Of a DNA stretch of 64,000 nucleotides, positions 15,572 to 24,621 are shown one piece after another. Origin of the DNA: Herbidospora sakaeratensis (GTDB taxonomy: Bacteria > Actinomycetota > Actinomycetes > Streptosporangiales > Streptosporangiaceae). The stretch covers positions 184,249 through 248,248 of the forward strand of contig NZ_BBXC01000017.1 of NCBI RefSeq assembly GCF_001570525.1, written 5' to 3'. The notes beneath the pieces are model-generated. The model made no database searches. It had not been told where the DNA came from and saw only the letters and a program-made list of their open reading frames with translations. The translations under genes and the position numbers were made by a program. How positions within the stretch are numbered: the first letter of the stretch is position 1; each line of letters starts with the position of its first letter.

Positions 15572-15664
15572 GTCGTACTCCATTAATGAGAAACGGTGGG
15601 CTTGGACGTTCTCAACTGTGGAGTGGCGGCGTGCCTGCATCAACGTGAGATTCCGGGCGATCCG

Positions 15665-15680
15665 ATAACTTGGCGCTTAT
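15665..15680. promoter_or_regulatory. Candidate LysR binding site between VOC and lysR genes
   Basis: ATAACTTGGCGCTTAT is an inverted repeat (ATAA/TTAT) with the T-N11/12-A layout of LysR boxes. It lies 19 bp before the LysR start, in the divergent promoter region. Confidence 0.45.
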
Positions 15681-15698
15681 GACGCGACGAGGAACACC

Positions 15699-16589
15699 AT
15701 GGAACTCAGGGACATCGAGATCTTTCTGACCCTGGCCGAGGAGCTGCACTTCGGCCGGACGGCCACCCGGCTCCACGTGTCGCAGGCGCGCGTCAGCCAG
15801 GCGATCGGCCAGCAGGAACGCCGCATCGGGGCCCCGTTGTTCGACCGCGCCAACCGCCGTCAGGTCCGCCTGACCCCGGTCGGCCGACAACTGCGCGACG
15901 ACCTGCTCCCGGTCTACGCGGGCCTACACGAAAGCCTCGAACGCGCCCGGATGGCATCCCGCGGCATCATGGCGCGGCTGCGGGTGGGCATGCTGCCCTT
16001 CAACGTCCACGACCTGCATCCCTACTGGCGGGCGTTCCGCGCCCGGCACCCGCAATGGGAACTGCAGTTGCGCCGCGCCTCCTTCGTCGACACCTTCGCC
16101 GGGCTCCGCAACGGCGACATGGACGTACTGGTCGCCTGGCTACCCGTGGAAGAACCCGATCTCACCGTGGGCCCGACCCTGTTCGTCGACCCACGAGTCC
16201 TCGCCGTCTCCGCCGAGCACGAATTGGCCAGCCGGTCCTCCGTGCCCCTGGAAGCGCTCGGCGGCTTCCGGCACGCCGCCGCCCCCCACATGCCGGACTA
16301 CTGGGAGAACAGCTACCTCCCCTTCCACACCCCGCGTGGCCAGACCATCGAACGGGTTGAAACCATCACCACCCCCGACGAGTTGATCAACCTGGTCAGC
16401 ACCGGCGAGATCGTCCACAGCTTCCCCGCCCACGTCACCCGATACTGGGCGATGGCACACCTGCAGTGGCTCCCCATGCCGGACATGCCACATCTGACGT
16501 ACGCCCTGATATGGCAGACCGAGGCCGAAACCGACCTGATCCGAGCACTCGCCCAGACGGTCCACGACCTCGGCCCCGCCCACGGCTGA
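15699..16589 (+). CDS. LysR-family transcriptional regulator
   Basis: 296 residues, the normal LysR length. The N-terminal HTH covers 1-60 (MELRDIEIFLTLAEELHFGR, then TATRLHVSQARVSQAIGQ-Q-E). The substrate-binding domain starts near 88 (LRVGMLPFNV). Divergent from the VOC gene, with a palindrome between them, so autoregulation plus control of the VOC gene is likely. A clear Shine-Dalgarno (CGACGAGGA) precedes the ATG. Confidence 0.92.
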   Translation: MELRDIEIFLTLAEELHFGRTATRLHVSQARVSQAIGQQERRIGAPLFDRANRRQVRLTPVGRQLRDDLLPVYAGLHESLERARMASRGIMARLRVGMLPFNVHDLHPYWRAFRARHPQWELQLRRASFVDTFAGLRNGDMDVLVAWLPVEEPDLTVGPTLFVDPRVLAVSAEHELASRSSVPLEALGGFRHAAAPHMPDYWENSYLPFHTPRGQTIERVETITTPDELINLVSTGEIVHSFPAHVTRYWAMAHLQWLPMPDMPHLTYALIWQTEAETDLIRALAQTVHDLGPAHG

Positions 16590-16688
16590 GCAACGGCCCG
16601 CGAGAACGCGCCTGCGGCACCACACCCAACCCCGGCGAAGCCCTCACCTGGAGGGGGCAGCCTGACGGGAGTCCGTACGCTACGGCCT

Positions 16689-17225
16689 GTGTCTGCTGAT
16701 CCGGGTTGCCGTTGCATCCTCTGCCATGACTACGGGGACCGCGATGAGCGGGATGCCATGGACCGGCACACCGTCGAGCATGTCCGGAGCCGCGGCTGGA
16801 GCGTGAAGATGATCCCGGAGGACGAGCTGGGGCCCGGCTTCGCCTACACCGTCGGCCTGTGGCATACCTACCGATCGCCCGAGCTGGCCATGTTCGGTCT
16901 GGATGTTCATCTCATGCAGGAGCTGCTGAACCGCCTCGGAGACGGTGTCGCTACGGGGCAGCCTGTCGAAGCGGAGCAAGAGCGGCACGATCTCATCGCG
17001 CGTCACCCGGTGATCTCCAAAGAGGTCGACCTGAGGTGGTATCGGGAGTTCTTCGGGCGGGCGATCGCGTTCTATCGGCGTCCACCATTTCCGGTGCTGG
17101 AAGTCGTGTGGCCTGACCCCGATGGCCGGTTTCCCTGGCACCCAGACCACGCCGAGCAGTATCGCGGCTTACAGCCCTTGTTGTGGCTATGGCCCGGCGA
17201 CCAGCAGGACTGGAGCCCCGGTTAA
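16689..17225 (+). CDS. DUF4262 domain protein
   Basis: 178 residues with the family hallmark GFAYTVGLWHTYRSPELAMF near 50-70, then G-L-D-V-H. The C-terminal part is rich in Trp and Pro, ending WPGDQQDWSPG. An N-terminal C-R-C-I-L-C-H cluster may bind metal. Start is GTG 16689. DUF4262 proteins are widespread in actinobacteria, often beside toxin or defence genes, with no established function. Confidence 0.85.
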   Translation: MSADPGCRCILCHDYGDRDERDAMDRHTVEHVRSRGWSVKMIPEDELGPGFAYTVGLWHTYRSPELAMFGLDVHLMQELLNRLGDGVATGQPVEAEQERHDLIARHPVISKEVDLRWYREFFGRAIAFYRRPPFPVLEVVWPDPDGRFPWHPDHAEQYRGLQPLLWLWPGDQQDWSPG

Positions 17226-17304
17226 GGTGAGGCGCCGCGGGCTGGTTCCTGTCCGCGCCCTTCGCTGTTGTGGGCTTGTGTGAACGGGCATGCCGAGCAT
17301 GGAA

Positions 17305-17336
17305 CTTGCGTAAACTGCAAGCTATGTTTCAGTTTA
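17305..17336. promoter_or_regulatory. Overlapping inverted repeats at the MNT gene start
   Basis: CTTGC/GCAAG (17305-17309 with 17317-17321), and TAAACTG/CAGTTTA (17311-17317 with 17330-17336) spanning the start codon. Such symmetry suggests an autoregulatory site for the winged-helix half of the encoded protein. Confidence 0.4.
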
Positions 17337-17932
17337 TGAAACAACCGCCTTCGGTCCTGCTCCCTCTGCTGCGTTCGGCCTTTCAGGGAGAACTGCTGGC
17401 CTGGCTCTTCCTGCACCCGGAGCAGGAGTACCCGCAAGTGGAACTGGCCAGGAGGTTCGAGGTGACTCCCTCGGCCGTGACGAGGGAGGTCGACCGGCTG
17501 GTCGCTGCCGGCCTGGTCAAGGAGCGCCGGCTGGGCAATCTCCGGCTGATCGGCGCGGACGCCGAGGTGGTGGTGGCCCGGCCTTTGACGGAACTGTTGG
17601 CCCTGACGTATGGGCCGGTGGCGGTTCTCCCCGAACTGCTCGACGACGTGCCCGGGGTGGACGAGGCGTATGTCTACGGTTCCTGGGCGGCGCGTTACAG
17701 CGGCGAGCCGGGCGGGGTTCCTCGGGACCTCGACGTGCTTGTGGTCGGTGAGGCGGACGAGGACGACCTCTACGACGTCGCCCGGGAGGCGGAGCGGCGC
17801 CTCGGACGAGAGGTCAACATCCGCCGGATGAGCCGCTCCTCCTGGGAGTCCGCGGATGCCGATCCGTTCTTGGAGTCCCTGCGGTCGCGTCCGCTCGTAC
17901 GACTGAAGCTCGCAGAGGAGAGGTCTCGATGA
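17324..17932 (+). CDS. Winged-helix/MNT-type nucleotidyltransferase (MNT-HEPN antitoxin-like)
   Basis: 202 residues. The N-terminal 80 residues form a MarR/ArsR-like winged helix: EYPQVELARRFEVTPSAVTR, then REVDRLVAAGLVKERRLGN. The second half is a minimal nucleotidyltransferase: VYGSWAARYSG carries the G-S motif, and PRDLDVLVVG the D-x-D metal ligands. In MNT-HEPN systems the MNT protein AMPylates and silences a HEPN RNase, which is usually the next gene. Here the next gene overlaps by ATGA and is HEPN-like but broken. The N-terminal HTH suggests autoregulation. Confidence 0.85.
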   Translation: MFQFMKQPPSVLLPLLRSAFQGELLAWLFLHPEQEYPQVELARRFEVTPSAVTREVDRLVAAGLVKERRLGNLRLIGADAEVVVARPLTELLALTYGPVAVLPELLDDVPGVDEAYVYGSWAARYSGEPGGVPRDLDVLVVGEADEDDLYDVAREAERRLGREVNIRRMSRSSWESADADPFLESLRSRPLVRLKLAEERSR

Positions 17933-18344
17933 GGTGGGAGCAGGGGCGCCAGGCGTCGACGGCATGCTCGGCCGCGGGGAACTGGAGAAGGTGCCGGCGA
18001 GCCGATCGCATGCGGACGAACTGCTCGACCAGGCGCGCAGGCATGTGGCGACGGCACGTCTGGCGATGAATTCTGATCCGGTCGGCTCAACCAACTGCTC
18101 TACGACGCCGCCCGCAAGGCGCTGTGCGCGATCTTGGAGATCAAGGACTTCGGGCGAGTAGCCGAGGCGGGCATATCGCCGTCTATGAGGCGGTGAGGGC
18201 TCAACTCGATCCCCCGATGGGCCAGAGCCTGCGTCCATTCGACAGGATGCGACGGCGACGGAAGAGGTGCGGAGGGACATCCCGAAAGTGGAAACGATCA
18301 TTGAAGTCGCGGCGAAGGTGATGGATCAGATGCAGCCGTTTTGA
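17929..18344 (+). pseudogene. HEPN-domain toxin pseudogene
   Basis: Protein similarity is split over three frames. Frame one holds VDGMLGRGELEKVPASRSHA, DELLDQARRHVATARL. Another holds LLYDAARKALCAILE. A third holds GLRASSRGGHIAVYEAVRAQ, then LDPPMGQSLRPFDRMRRRR. The end returns to frame as DIPKVETIIEVAAKVMDQMQ with stop at 18344. Pieced together it is a HEPN domain, but the R-N-x-x-E-Y-P segment carrying the RNase motif is deleted. The antitoxin upstream is intact, so the toxin seems to have been lost first. Confidence 0.85.
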
Positions 18345-18394
18345 ACGTATGGCTAAGCCTGCCCCGCGCGGACCGCTACTACCAGCACACTGCG

Positions 18395-18445
18395 GGGTGT
18401 CGCCAGTCCGGTCGGTCTCACTTCTGGTGAGGCGTAGAGCTGCGG
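18395..18445 (+). repeat. 51-bp direct repeat, right copy
   Basis: Partner of 11422-11472, 47/51 identical, same orientation, 6973 bp apart. It is followed by GGCCC/GGGCC, which can form a hairpin (18449-18469). It ends the segment that holds the monooxygenase through the HEPN remnant. Confidence 0.6.
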
Positions 18446-18507
18446 TAAGGCCCTTGATCGGCTTGGGCCAGATGTGCGAAACGAGACGATCCAGATGGGT
18501 GGGACGC

Positions 18508-19217
18508 GTGACATCGAGCCTTTTTCATCTCGAGGATCTCTGCATCACGTACACCACCCATAGCGACGTCGAAGTCGTGGCGTCGTTGATCGGCGCTGTC
18601 CCGTTGACGGTGGACTACCGGCTGGCCCCGGAAGCCATGGCGCAGAGCACCGCCACCATCGTCCGTTGGGGTGACGGCATTTTGCTCAGCCATCCCTACT
18701 TCGGCTACGAATGCGCACGTCAAGAGGTCTTGAGCGCCCTGTCGAACGGCGGCCGCGTGGCTGTCTGCGTGGCGTGGGGCCTCGGGTGCCTCCCGTGGAG
18801 CAAGTCCGGTGGCGACATGGTTCCGTGGTTCAGGGCAGCCGCAGAGATGGCCTACGTCGCCTACGCCGTCGACGGCCGGTTAGAAGCGGGTTCGACCCGT
18901 GTGAATTCGACCGGACCGATCCGTTCGTGCGCTGTGGCTGGAATCCCGGCGTGGTCGACGACTACCTGCACGAGCTGGACTTCGGCTCGGTCACGGTCGA
19001 CGGGATGAGAGGCGGGCGGAACCCGAGGCCGGCGCGGATGATCGTCGCCCAGCACCCGACAGCCTGCGTCACCATGCTGGAACGGATCTCCGGGGCGTCC
19101 TTCCCGGCCGATGTCCAACGGCCGGATTCGACAGAGGCGGGATTCACCGTCACCGAGCCGATACGAACCATGAGTACGGCTGAATTCGCTCGTTTCATGA
19201 ATCCCGCGGGAAGCTGA
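18508..19217 (+). pseudogene. DUF6461-like protein, single frameshift
   Basis: The first part reads from GTG 18508: SLFHLEDLCITYTTHSDVEV, then VRWGDGILLSHPYFGYE and AAEMAYVAYAVDGRLEA. The second part continues one base off, from about 18887: GFDPCEFDRTDPFVRCGWNP, then VDDYLHELDF. The join at GAAGC/GGGTTC looks like one missing base. The L-E-D-L-C-x-T-Y opening and the A-V-D-G-x-L-E-x-x-F-D-P stretch resemble DUF6461. I link it to immunity only because of its neighbours. A sequencing error is possible. Confidence 0.65.
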
Positions 19218-19247
19218 AGCCACCACGCTCTCGGTAGGTTGCTCACC

Positions 19248-19757
19248 ATGGGTGAGCACTCCGACGACGCCACCCTGCCATGGGTGTCGAGCCTCGGCGG
19301 GCCTCTCATCGCCATCCCGGAATCGGCATGCCGTCACTGGAACGGTGGACGGCTGATGAACCGCTTCGATGACGAAGGCGACTATCGCCGGGCCTGTGAC
19401 GTGAACGGTTACATCGGGCTCATCGATGTGGGGCCGGCGAAGGCTCTCGTGCTGGGTGACGATCCCGCCGACACCACGTTCCTTCCCGCGTCCAACCTTT
19501 TCGTCCGTTGGATCGCCGCAGAATCCCCGGCCGAAATTCTTGATGTCGCCATCCAGGCGGTCGGCTCGGCTCACTGGGACGAAGAACTGACCTGGGACGT
19601 CGAAGGGCCGGTCATCCTCTTCGACTCCGTGTTCGGTTACGACGACCTCATCACCGAGGACCACCTCTTGGTAGAGCTCTCGCCTGGGCGCTACACCGTC
19701 CGGGCCGCATACATCGAGACCGAGACGGTTCGTACGGTCATCGTGCAGCTTTTTTAG
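19248..19757 (+). CDS. Imm21-like immunity protein
   Basis: 169 residues from ATG 19248, preferred over TTG 19239 and preceded by GTAGG. Conserved opening WVSSLGGPLIAIPESACRHW, then DYRRACDVNGYIGLIDVG, KALVLGDDP and NLFVRWIAAESP. This matches my memory of Imm21 immunity proteins of polymorphic toxin systems. Cytoplasmic, acidic, no membrane segment. No cognate toxin lies directly beside it; a TNT toxin remnant sits 1.8 kb away on the other strand. It may be an orphan immunity gene kept against toxins of other strains. Confidence 0.75.
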   Translation: MGEHSDDATLPWVSSLGGPLIAIPESACRHWNGGRLMNRFDDEGDYRRACDVNGYIGLIDVGPAKALVLGDDPADTTFLPASNLFVRWIAAESPAEILDVAIQAVGSAHWDEELTWDVEGPVILFDSVFGYDDLITEDHLLVELSPGRYTVRAAYIETETVRTVIVQLF

Positions 19758-19798
19758 TGGTCCCGGCCCGTGGGGAGAGCGCCCAGCAGCGTGAGCGC

Positions 19799-20232
19799 CG
19801 GGGATCGGGCTGGGGACCTACGTCCTCAACGCCGGGATCCAGCAACCGGCCTACCTCGCCCGTGACGTGGCCGACGTCTGGCGGGCTCGGGTCGCATGAT
19901 GGCGATGGCGGCGCGTACCGCCGACGTCATCAGCTTCTCCATCGTGTCGGGGTCCGGGCCGGGCTCCCCGGAGGAGGCGCTGGCCGCGCGGGTGCGGGAG
20001 GCGGCCGGTGAGCGTATCGGCGACGTCACGCTGAACCACTCCGTGGCGGGTGTCGGCGCGACGGCGGCCGACCTCGACCGGTCGCTGCTCAGTTCGGCCA
20101 CGGGGGTGCCGGCCGAGCTGCCGAGCGTGCTGGTCGGGTCGCCGCGGCGGATCGCCGACACCCTGCTGCGGTATCGCGAGGAGTACGGCATCACCTACGG
20201 GCGTTCGCCGAGGTCATTCCGCTGCTGCGCTG
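19799..20232 (+). pseudogene. LLM-class (F420/FMN) oxidoreductase pseudogene
   Basis: The first scrap codes GLGTYVLNAGIQQPAYLARD, the usual N-terminal strand. The C-terminal third is then readable: VSGSGPGSPEEALAARVREA, then ELPSVLVGSPRRIADTLLRY and REEYGITYG. After a shift the end reads A-F-A-E-V-I-P-L-L-R. The TIM-barrel middle, about 150-200 residues, is deleted. The end overlaps the convergent membrane-protein gene. Confidence 0.85.
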
Positions 20233-21170
20233 AGCCTGGCCAGGAGCGCGCCGCTCAGCACGAGGACCACGGCCTGCACGACGGTGACGGCGTTCAGGGT
20301 CTCGGTGACCTGGTCGGCGGCGGGGCTCAGGTAGGAGAGACGGGCCACGGCCACGGGGACGGTGAGGATCGCCAGCGCCAGCGGCACCGAGGGGGAGCGT
20401 CGCCGGGGTGCGGCCAGGTGTGTCACGACGTATCCGGCGCAGGCTGCCAGGAGCGCCAGGCTGAACAGGCCCGACGGCGGCAACCACGACCACACCCAGG
20501 CCCACGGGCCGGGCCACTGCGGTGAGTCGTTCGACGTCGTCATGGCCCAGGTCAGCAGGGTGATGACCAGGAAGAGCACCGCCCCGGCGGCCAGGGGGAC
20601 TGCCGCGAGCCATCTCGGAAAGCGGTGCGCGGGGACGTCTCGGTGATAGCCGGCCAGCAGGGCGACCACCGCGATCACCGGCGCGAGGGACTCCGGCGAG
20701 GTCGGGACGTACCCGAGAAGGCCGAGGAGCGCCGTCGCCTTGGCGACGCGCGGGCGGCCCCACACCAGTGCGGCGTAGCTGATGATCCACACGATGGACG
20801 AGAGGTCTCTGGCCACGTGCCACAGCCGTTCGGCCGACGCCGGTTCGCCGACCGGGAGTTCGCCGGGCGGGTAGGGCAGGAAACCGTGGACGCCCAAGGT
20901 CTGGGCCAGGTAGACGCAGCTCATGGCCGCCTGGAAGGCCAGGCCGATCAGGGCGGTCAGCCGGACGGCCCGGCCCCGGGGGCCGTCGAGGCGAAGCCGC
21001 AGGGCGAGGGCGGCCACGCTGGCGATCTCCGACCAGCGTGGCCGCGCGTCGTCGGCGGCCGGGCCCGCGCCGTCGAGGAAGGCCGAGACCATCTCCTCCT
21101 CGCGTTCGGCGCGGTAGCCGGCCGGGAGCAGGCGCAACACCCGCCGGTAGCGGGACTCCAGGGCGGTCAC
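20214..21170 (-). CDS. Multi-pass membrane protein coupled to PadR regulator
   Basis: 318 residues. A soluble N-terminal stretch, YRRVLRLLPAGYRAEREEEM, is the usual opening of proteins paired with PadR genes. About 7 hydrophobic segments follow from residue 67 (for example LTALIGLAFQAAMSCVYLAQ, PVIAVVALLAGYH, LFSLALLAACAGYVVTHLAA). Its start overlaps the PadR stop by 4 bp. Probable function is an envelope-stress or export component controlled by PadR, but no transport motif is visible. Confidence 0.85.
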   Translation of the reverse strand: MTALESRYRRVLRLLPAGYRAEREEEMVSAFLDGAGPAADDARPRWSEIASVAALALRLRLDGPRGRAVRLTALIGLAFQAAMSCVYLAQTLGVHGFLPYPPGELPVGEPASAERLWHVARDLSSIVWIISYAALVWGRPRVAKATALLGLLGYVPTSPESLAPVIAVVALLAGYHRDVPAHRFPRWLAAVPLAAGAVLFLVITLLTWAMTTSNDSPQWPGPWAWVWSWLPPSGLFSLALLAACAGYVVTHLAAPRRRSPSVPLALAILTVPVAVARLSYLSPAADQVTETLNAVTVVQAVVLVLSGALLARLSAAAE

Positions 21171-21505
21171 GCCGGGCCGCCCGCGTGCCGGGCGCGCAGC
21201 CGCTCCGTCGCGTAGCGGGCGTGCGCCGCCAGGCGGGCGGCCTCGGCCTCCAGGGCGTGCACGCCCTGGTCGGTGAGCCGGTAGTAGCGCCGCAGCCGTC
21301 CCTGGTGGGCCTCCTCGCGGTCGAGTGCGACGAGTTCGTCGGCGGCCAGCCGGTCGAGCACGCCGTAGAGAGTGCCGATCTTCAGCTGGACGCGTCCTTC
21401 GGACAGCCGCTCGACCTCCTGGACGATCCCGTAGCCGTGCCGCGAGGCGTCGGCCAGCGTGGTGAGGACGAGGAACGCCTGCTCCGTCAGGCCCCGTGAG
21501 TTCAT
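21167..21505 (-). CDS. PadR-family transcriptional regulator
   Basis: 112 residues from ATG 21505: RGLTEQAFLVLTTLADASRH, then GYGIVQEVE, LKIGTLYGVLDRLAADELVA, and the wing REEAHQGRLRRYYRLTDQG. This is the complete winged helix of PadR-s1 proteins. ATG 21517 is possible, but the -10-like TATGCT (21518-21513) would place transcription start at 21505, giving a leaderless message. A perfect palindrome overlaps that -10. Transcribed with the membrane protein through a 4-bp overlap. Confidence 0.9.
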   Translation of the reverse strand: MNSRGLTEQAFLVLTTLADASRHGYGIVQEVERLSEGRVQLKIGTLYGVLDRLAADELVALDREEAHQGRLRRYYRLTDQGVHALEAEAARLAAHARYATERLRARHAGGPA

Positions 21506-21515
21506 GGGAACCAGC

Positions 21516-21536
21516 ATATCTTGTTCGTCAAGATAT
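21516..21536. promoter_or_regulatory. PadR operator palindrome
   Basis: ATATCTTG (21516-21523) and CAAGATAT (21529-21536) form a perfect 8-bp inverted repeat with a 5-bp spacer. It overlaps the -10-like sequence of the PadR operon, as expected for autorepression. The 3' end of the TNT toxin remnant runs into it. Confidence 0.75.
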
Positions 21537-22034
21537 CGGGCCTCCCAGCGGAGCCTCCGGGATGTACGTGCTGAGTACCGGGTGCCGCCGCCCGGCTGCT
21601 GGAAGGCGGGGAGACCGGGCCGACGTCCACGCGGAACGACTTTGAGGTTCCGCGGCGGCAGGGCGCGTTTTATGAAAGCGTCTCCCAGCGGCGCGAAGAA
21701 TGCGCCGCCGAAACGCCGATCTGGAGAAACGTCGTCTTGGACGGCAGCCGGCCATTCGGGTAATCGCCGGAAAGGGCGAAGCCCGCGTTGGGCGGATATC
21801 GACAGTCGTTCGCCGGTAACGCGAGAGGAAGTGCTGGGGCGTCAGGCCGCCCCCGGGCACGTATCCGCGCAGCAGCGAGCCGAGATGGCCCGACCGGGGC
21901 AGGCGTGCCGGACCGAGGTCGGGATCGCCGCAGACCTGCCCGATGGCGGCGGCGTTTTCGGCGTGCGCGGCCGTGTCGGCCATTGTGCACAGCGCTGCGG
22001 TCAGGACGACGCTGCGTCGGAGAATGATTGCCAC
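21528..22034 (-). pseudogene. TNT-domain (NAD glycohydrolase) secreted toxin pseudogene
   Basis: From GTG 22034 the frame codes a signal peptide, AIILRRSVVLTAALCTMADT, then VCGDPDLGPARLPRSGHLGS and LLRGYVPGGGLTPQHFLSRY. A shift leads to NDCRYPPNAGFALSGDYPNG. Another leads to DRRFGGAFFAPLGDAFIKRA, then LPPRNL and FQQPGGGT. These are consecutive TNT signatures, including Y-P-P-x-x-G-F and Q-P-G-G-G. At least three frameshifts make it non-functional. Intact TNT toxins hydrolyse NAD. Confidence 0.8.
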
Positions 22035-22154
22035 CTTCCAGGTTCGCCATAAGGGAAGGGGAAAAGCGCGGCGGGAAATCGTCGGTCTGCTATTTCGCGA
22101 ATGACGTGATATGTGCATGTTTCGGTGGCTGGTGGCGTGCGGCAAGCTGGGGGC

Positions 22155-23141
22155 GTGCATGCCCCCATACCTGCGGACGACGTCAGCGCCCCGCGGACGC
22201 AGGCCGGCCCCAACCCGCAACACCTGCTGGCGACGCTGCTCGGCGAATATCTCGACTCCTCCGAGGCCGATCTTCCGTCGGCGGCGGTGGTCGCGATGCT
22301 CGCGGAGTTCGGCATCAGCGAGTCGAGCGCGCGGGCCGCGTTGTCGCGGCTGACCAAGCGTGGGCTGATCGCGGTACGCGGAACCGGACGGCCGCCCGTC
22401 TACCACCTCACGCCGCAGGCCATCGCCCGCCATCGTGCCCGGATGGACCACTTCCTGGGCTTCGGCGCGCGGCCGCCGCGCTGGACCGGCGACTGGGTGA
22501 CCGTCTCCTTCTCCCTGCCGCAGTCGGGCCAGGCCCCGCGGCACGCGGTGCGCAAGGCGCTGGGGGCGCTGGGGTTCGTCCGCCTGTACGACAGCGTGTG
22601 GATCCGCCCCGGCTCCGAGTCGGGCCCGGTCACCACGGTGCTGCACGACATCCTCGACGGCGTCGACGGCGGGCGATGGTCGGTCATGCACACCCGGTTC
22701 GACGACGAGGCGGGGCCGCACGGCCCGGCCGCCGCCTATGACCTGGCCGGTCTCGCGGCGTCGTACGAGGCGTTCATCACGCGCTACTCCGGCCTGCGGG
22801 CGGCCGTGCGCGAGGGGGAGGTCGACGCCGCCCGTGCGCTGGTGGCCCGCACCTCGGTGATGGACTCGTGGCGCACGTTCCCCGACACCGACCCTGATCT
22901 GCCCGAACATCTGCTGCCGGCGCGGTGGCCCCGGCAGGAGGCAAGAGAGCTCCTGCTGGAGATCCACTCGGCGCTCGGCTCGCTCGCCGAGGCGCGGCTC
23001 ATCGAGATCGCCACACCCCTCTGGCCGGACGCCGCGTCGTGGATCACCCACTTCCTGGCGTCGGCGGACTCCGTCTCCGTCTCGACCCGCGGAAACTTTC
23101 ATCCCCGTACGATCACCCGCCGGTCGCCGTCGGCGGGGTGA
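22155..23141 (+). CDS. PaaX-family transcriptional regulator
   Basis: 328 residues from GTG 22155. The N-terminal winged helix is LPSAAVVAMLAEFGISESSA, then RAALSRLTKRGLIAVRGTG. The PaaX middle domain includes WTGDWVTVSFSLPQS and LGFVRLYDSVWIRPG. The C-terminal domain has W-R-T-F-P-D-x-D-P-x-L-P-E-H-L-L-P. PaaX proteins sense aryl-CoA esters or act as local repressors. It stands alone, 143 bp upstream of the secreted esterase, and a decayed copy of the same pair lies at 12042-12590, so the two genes appear to travel together. Confidence 0.9.
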   Translation: MHAPIPADDVSAPRTQAGPNPQHLLATLLGEYLDSSEADLPSAAVVAMLAEFGISESSARAALSRLTKRGLIAVRGTGRPPVYHLTPQAIARHRARMDHFLGFGARPPRWTGDWVTVSFSLPQSGQAPRHAVRKALGALGFVRLYDSVWIRPGSESGPVTTVLHDILDGVDGGRWSVMHTRFDDEAGPHGPAAAYDLAGLAASYEAFITRYSGLRAAVREGEVDAARALVARTSVMDSWRTFPDTDPDLPEHLLPARWPRQEARELLLEIHSALGSLAEARLIEIATPLWPDAASWITHFLASADSVSVSTRGNFHPRTITRRSPSAG

Positions 23142-23284
23142 TCTGCGCGCCGGGACTTCGCGCCAGGTCAGCGCCCCGTGTGGTCTTTGACACTTTTCAT
23201 GACCGCAGTGATAGTAACTGCACGCTGGGCTCCGTCGCGTGCCACCCGACCTGGAGCGCCGTCGCGACACCTTCGGAGGGTGAA

Positions 23285-24541
<1,257 letters not shown>

Positions 24542-24561
24542 CACATATATAAGGTGTGCCA

Positions 24562-24585
24562 GCCCGTGGCCGGTGGGCCACGGGC
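24562..24585 (+). terminator. Terminator hairpin after the esterase gene
   Basis: GCCCGTGGC (24562-24570) pairs perfectly with GCCACGGGC (24577-24585). It lies 20 bp beyond the esterase stop, with no U-tract. Confidence 0.65.
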
Positions 24586-24621
24586 TTCGGCCTGCGCCGG
24601 TATGTGACTCCATGAACCTGG

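Noticed and set aside
21528..23270. Single 580-codon reverse frame across the TNT remnant and paaX
   Set aside because: Only its last third carries TNT signatures; the rest is antisense to the intact PaaX gene, so it is not one protein.
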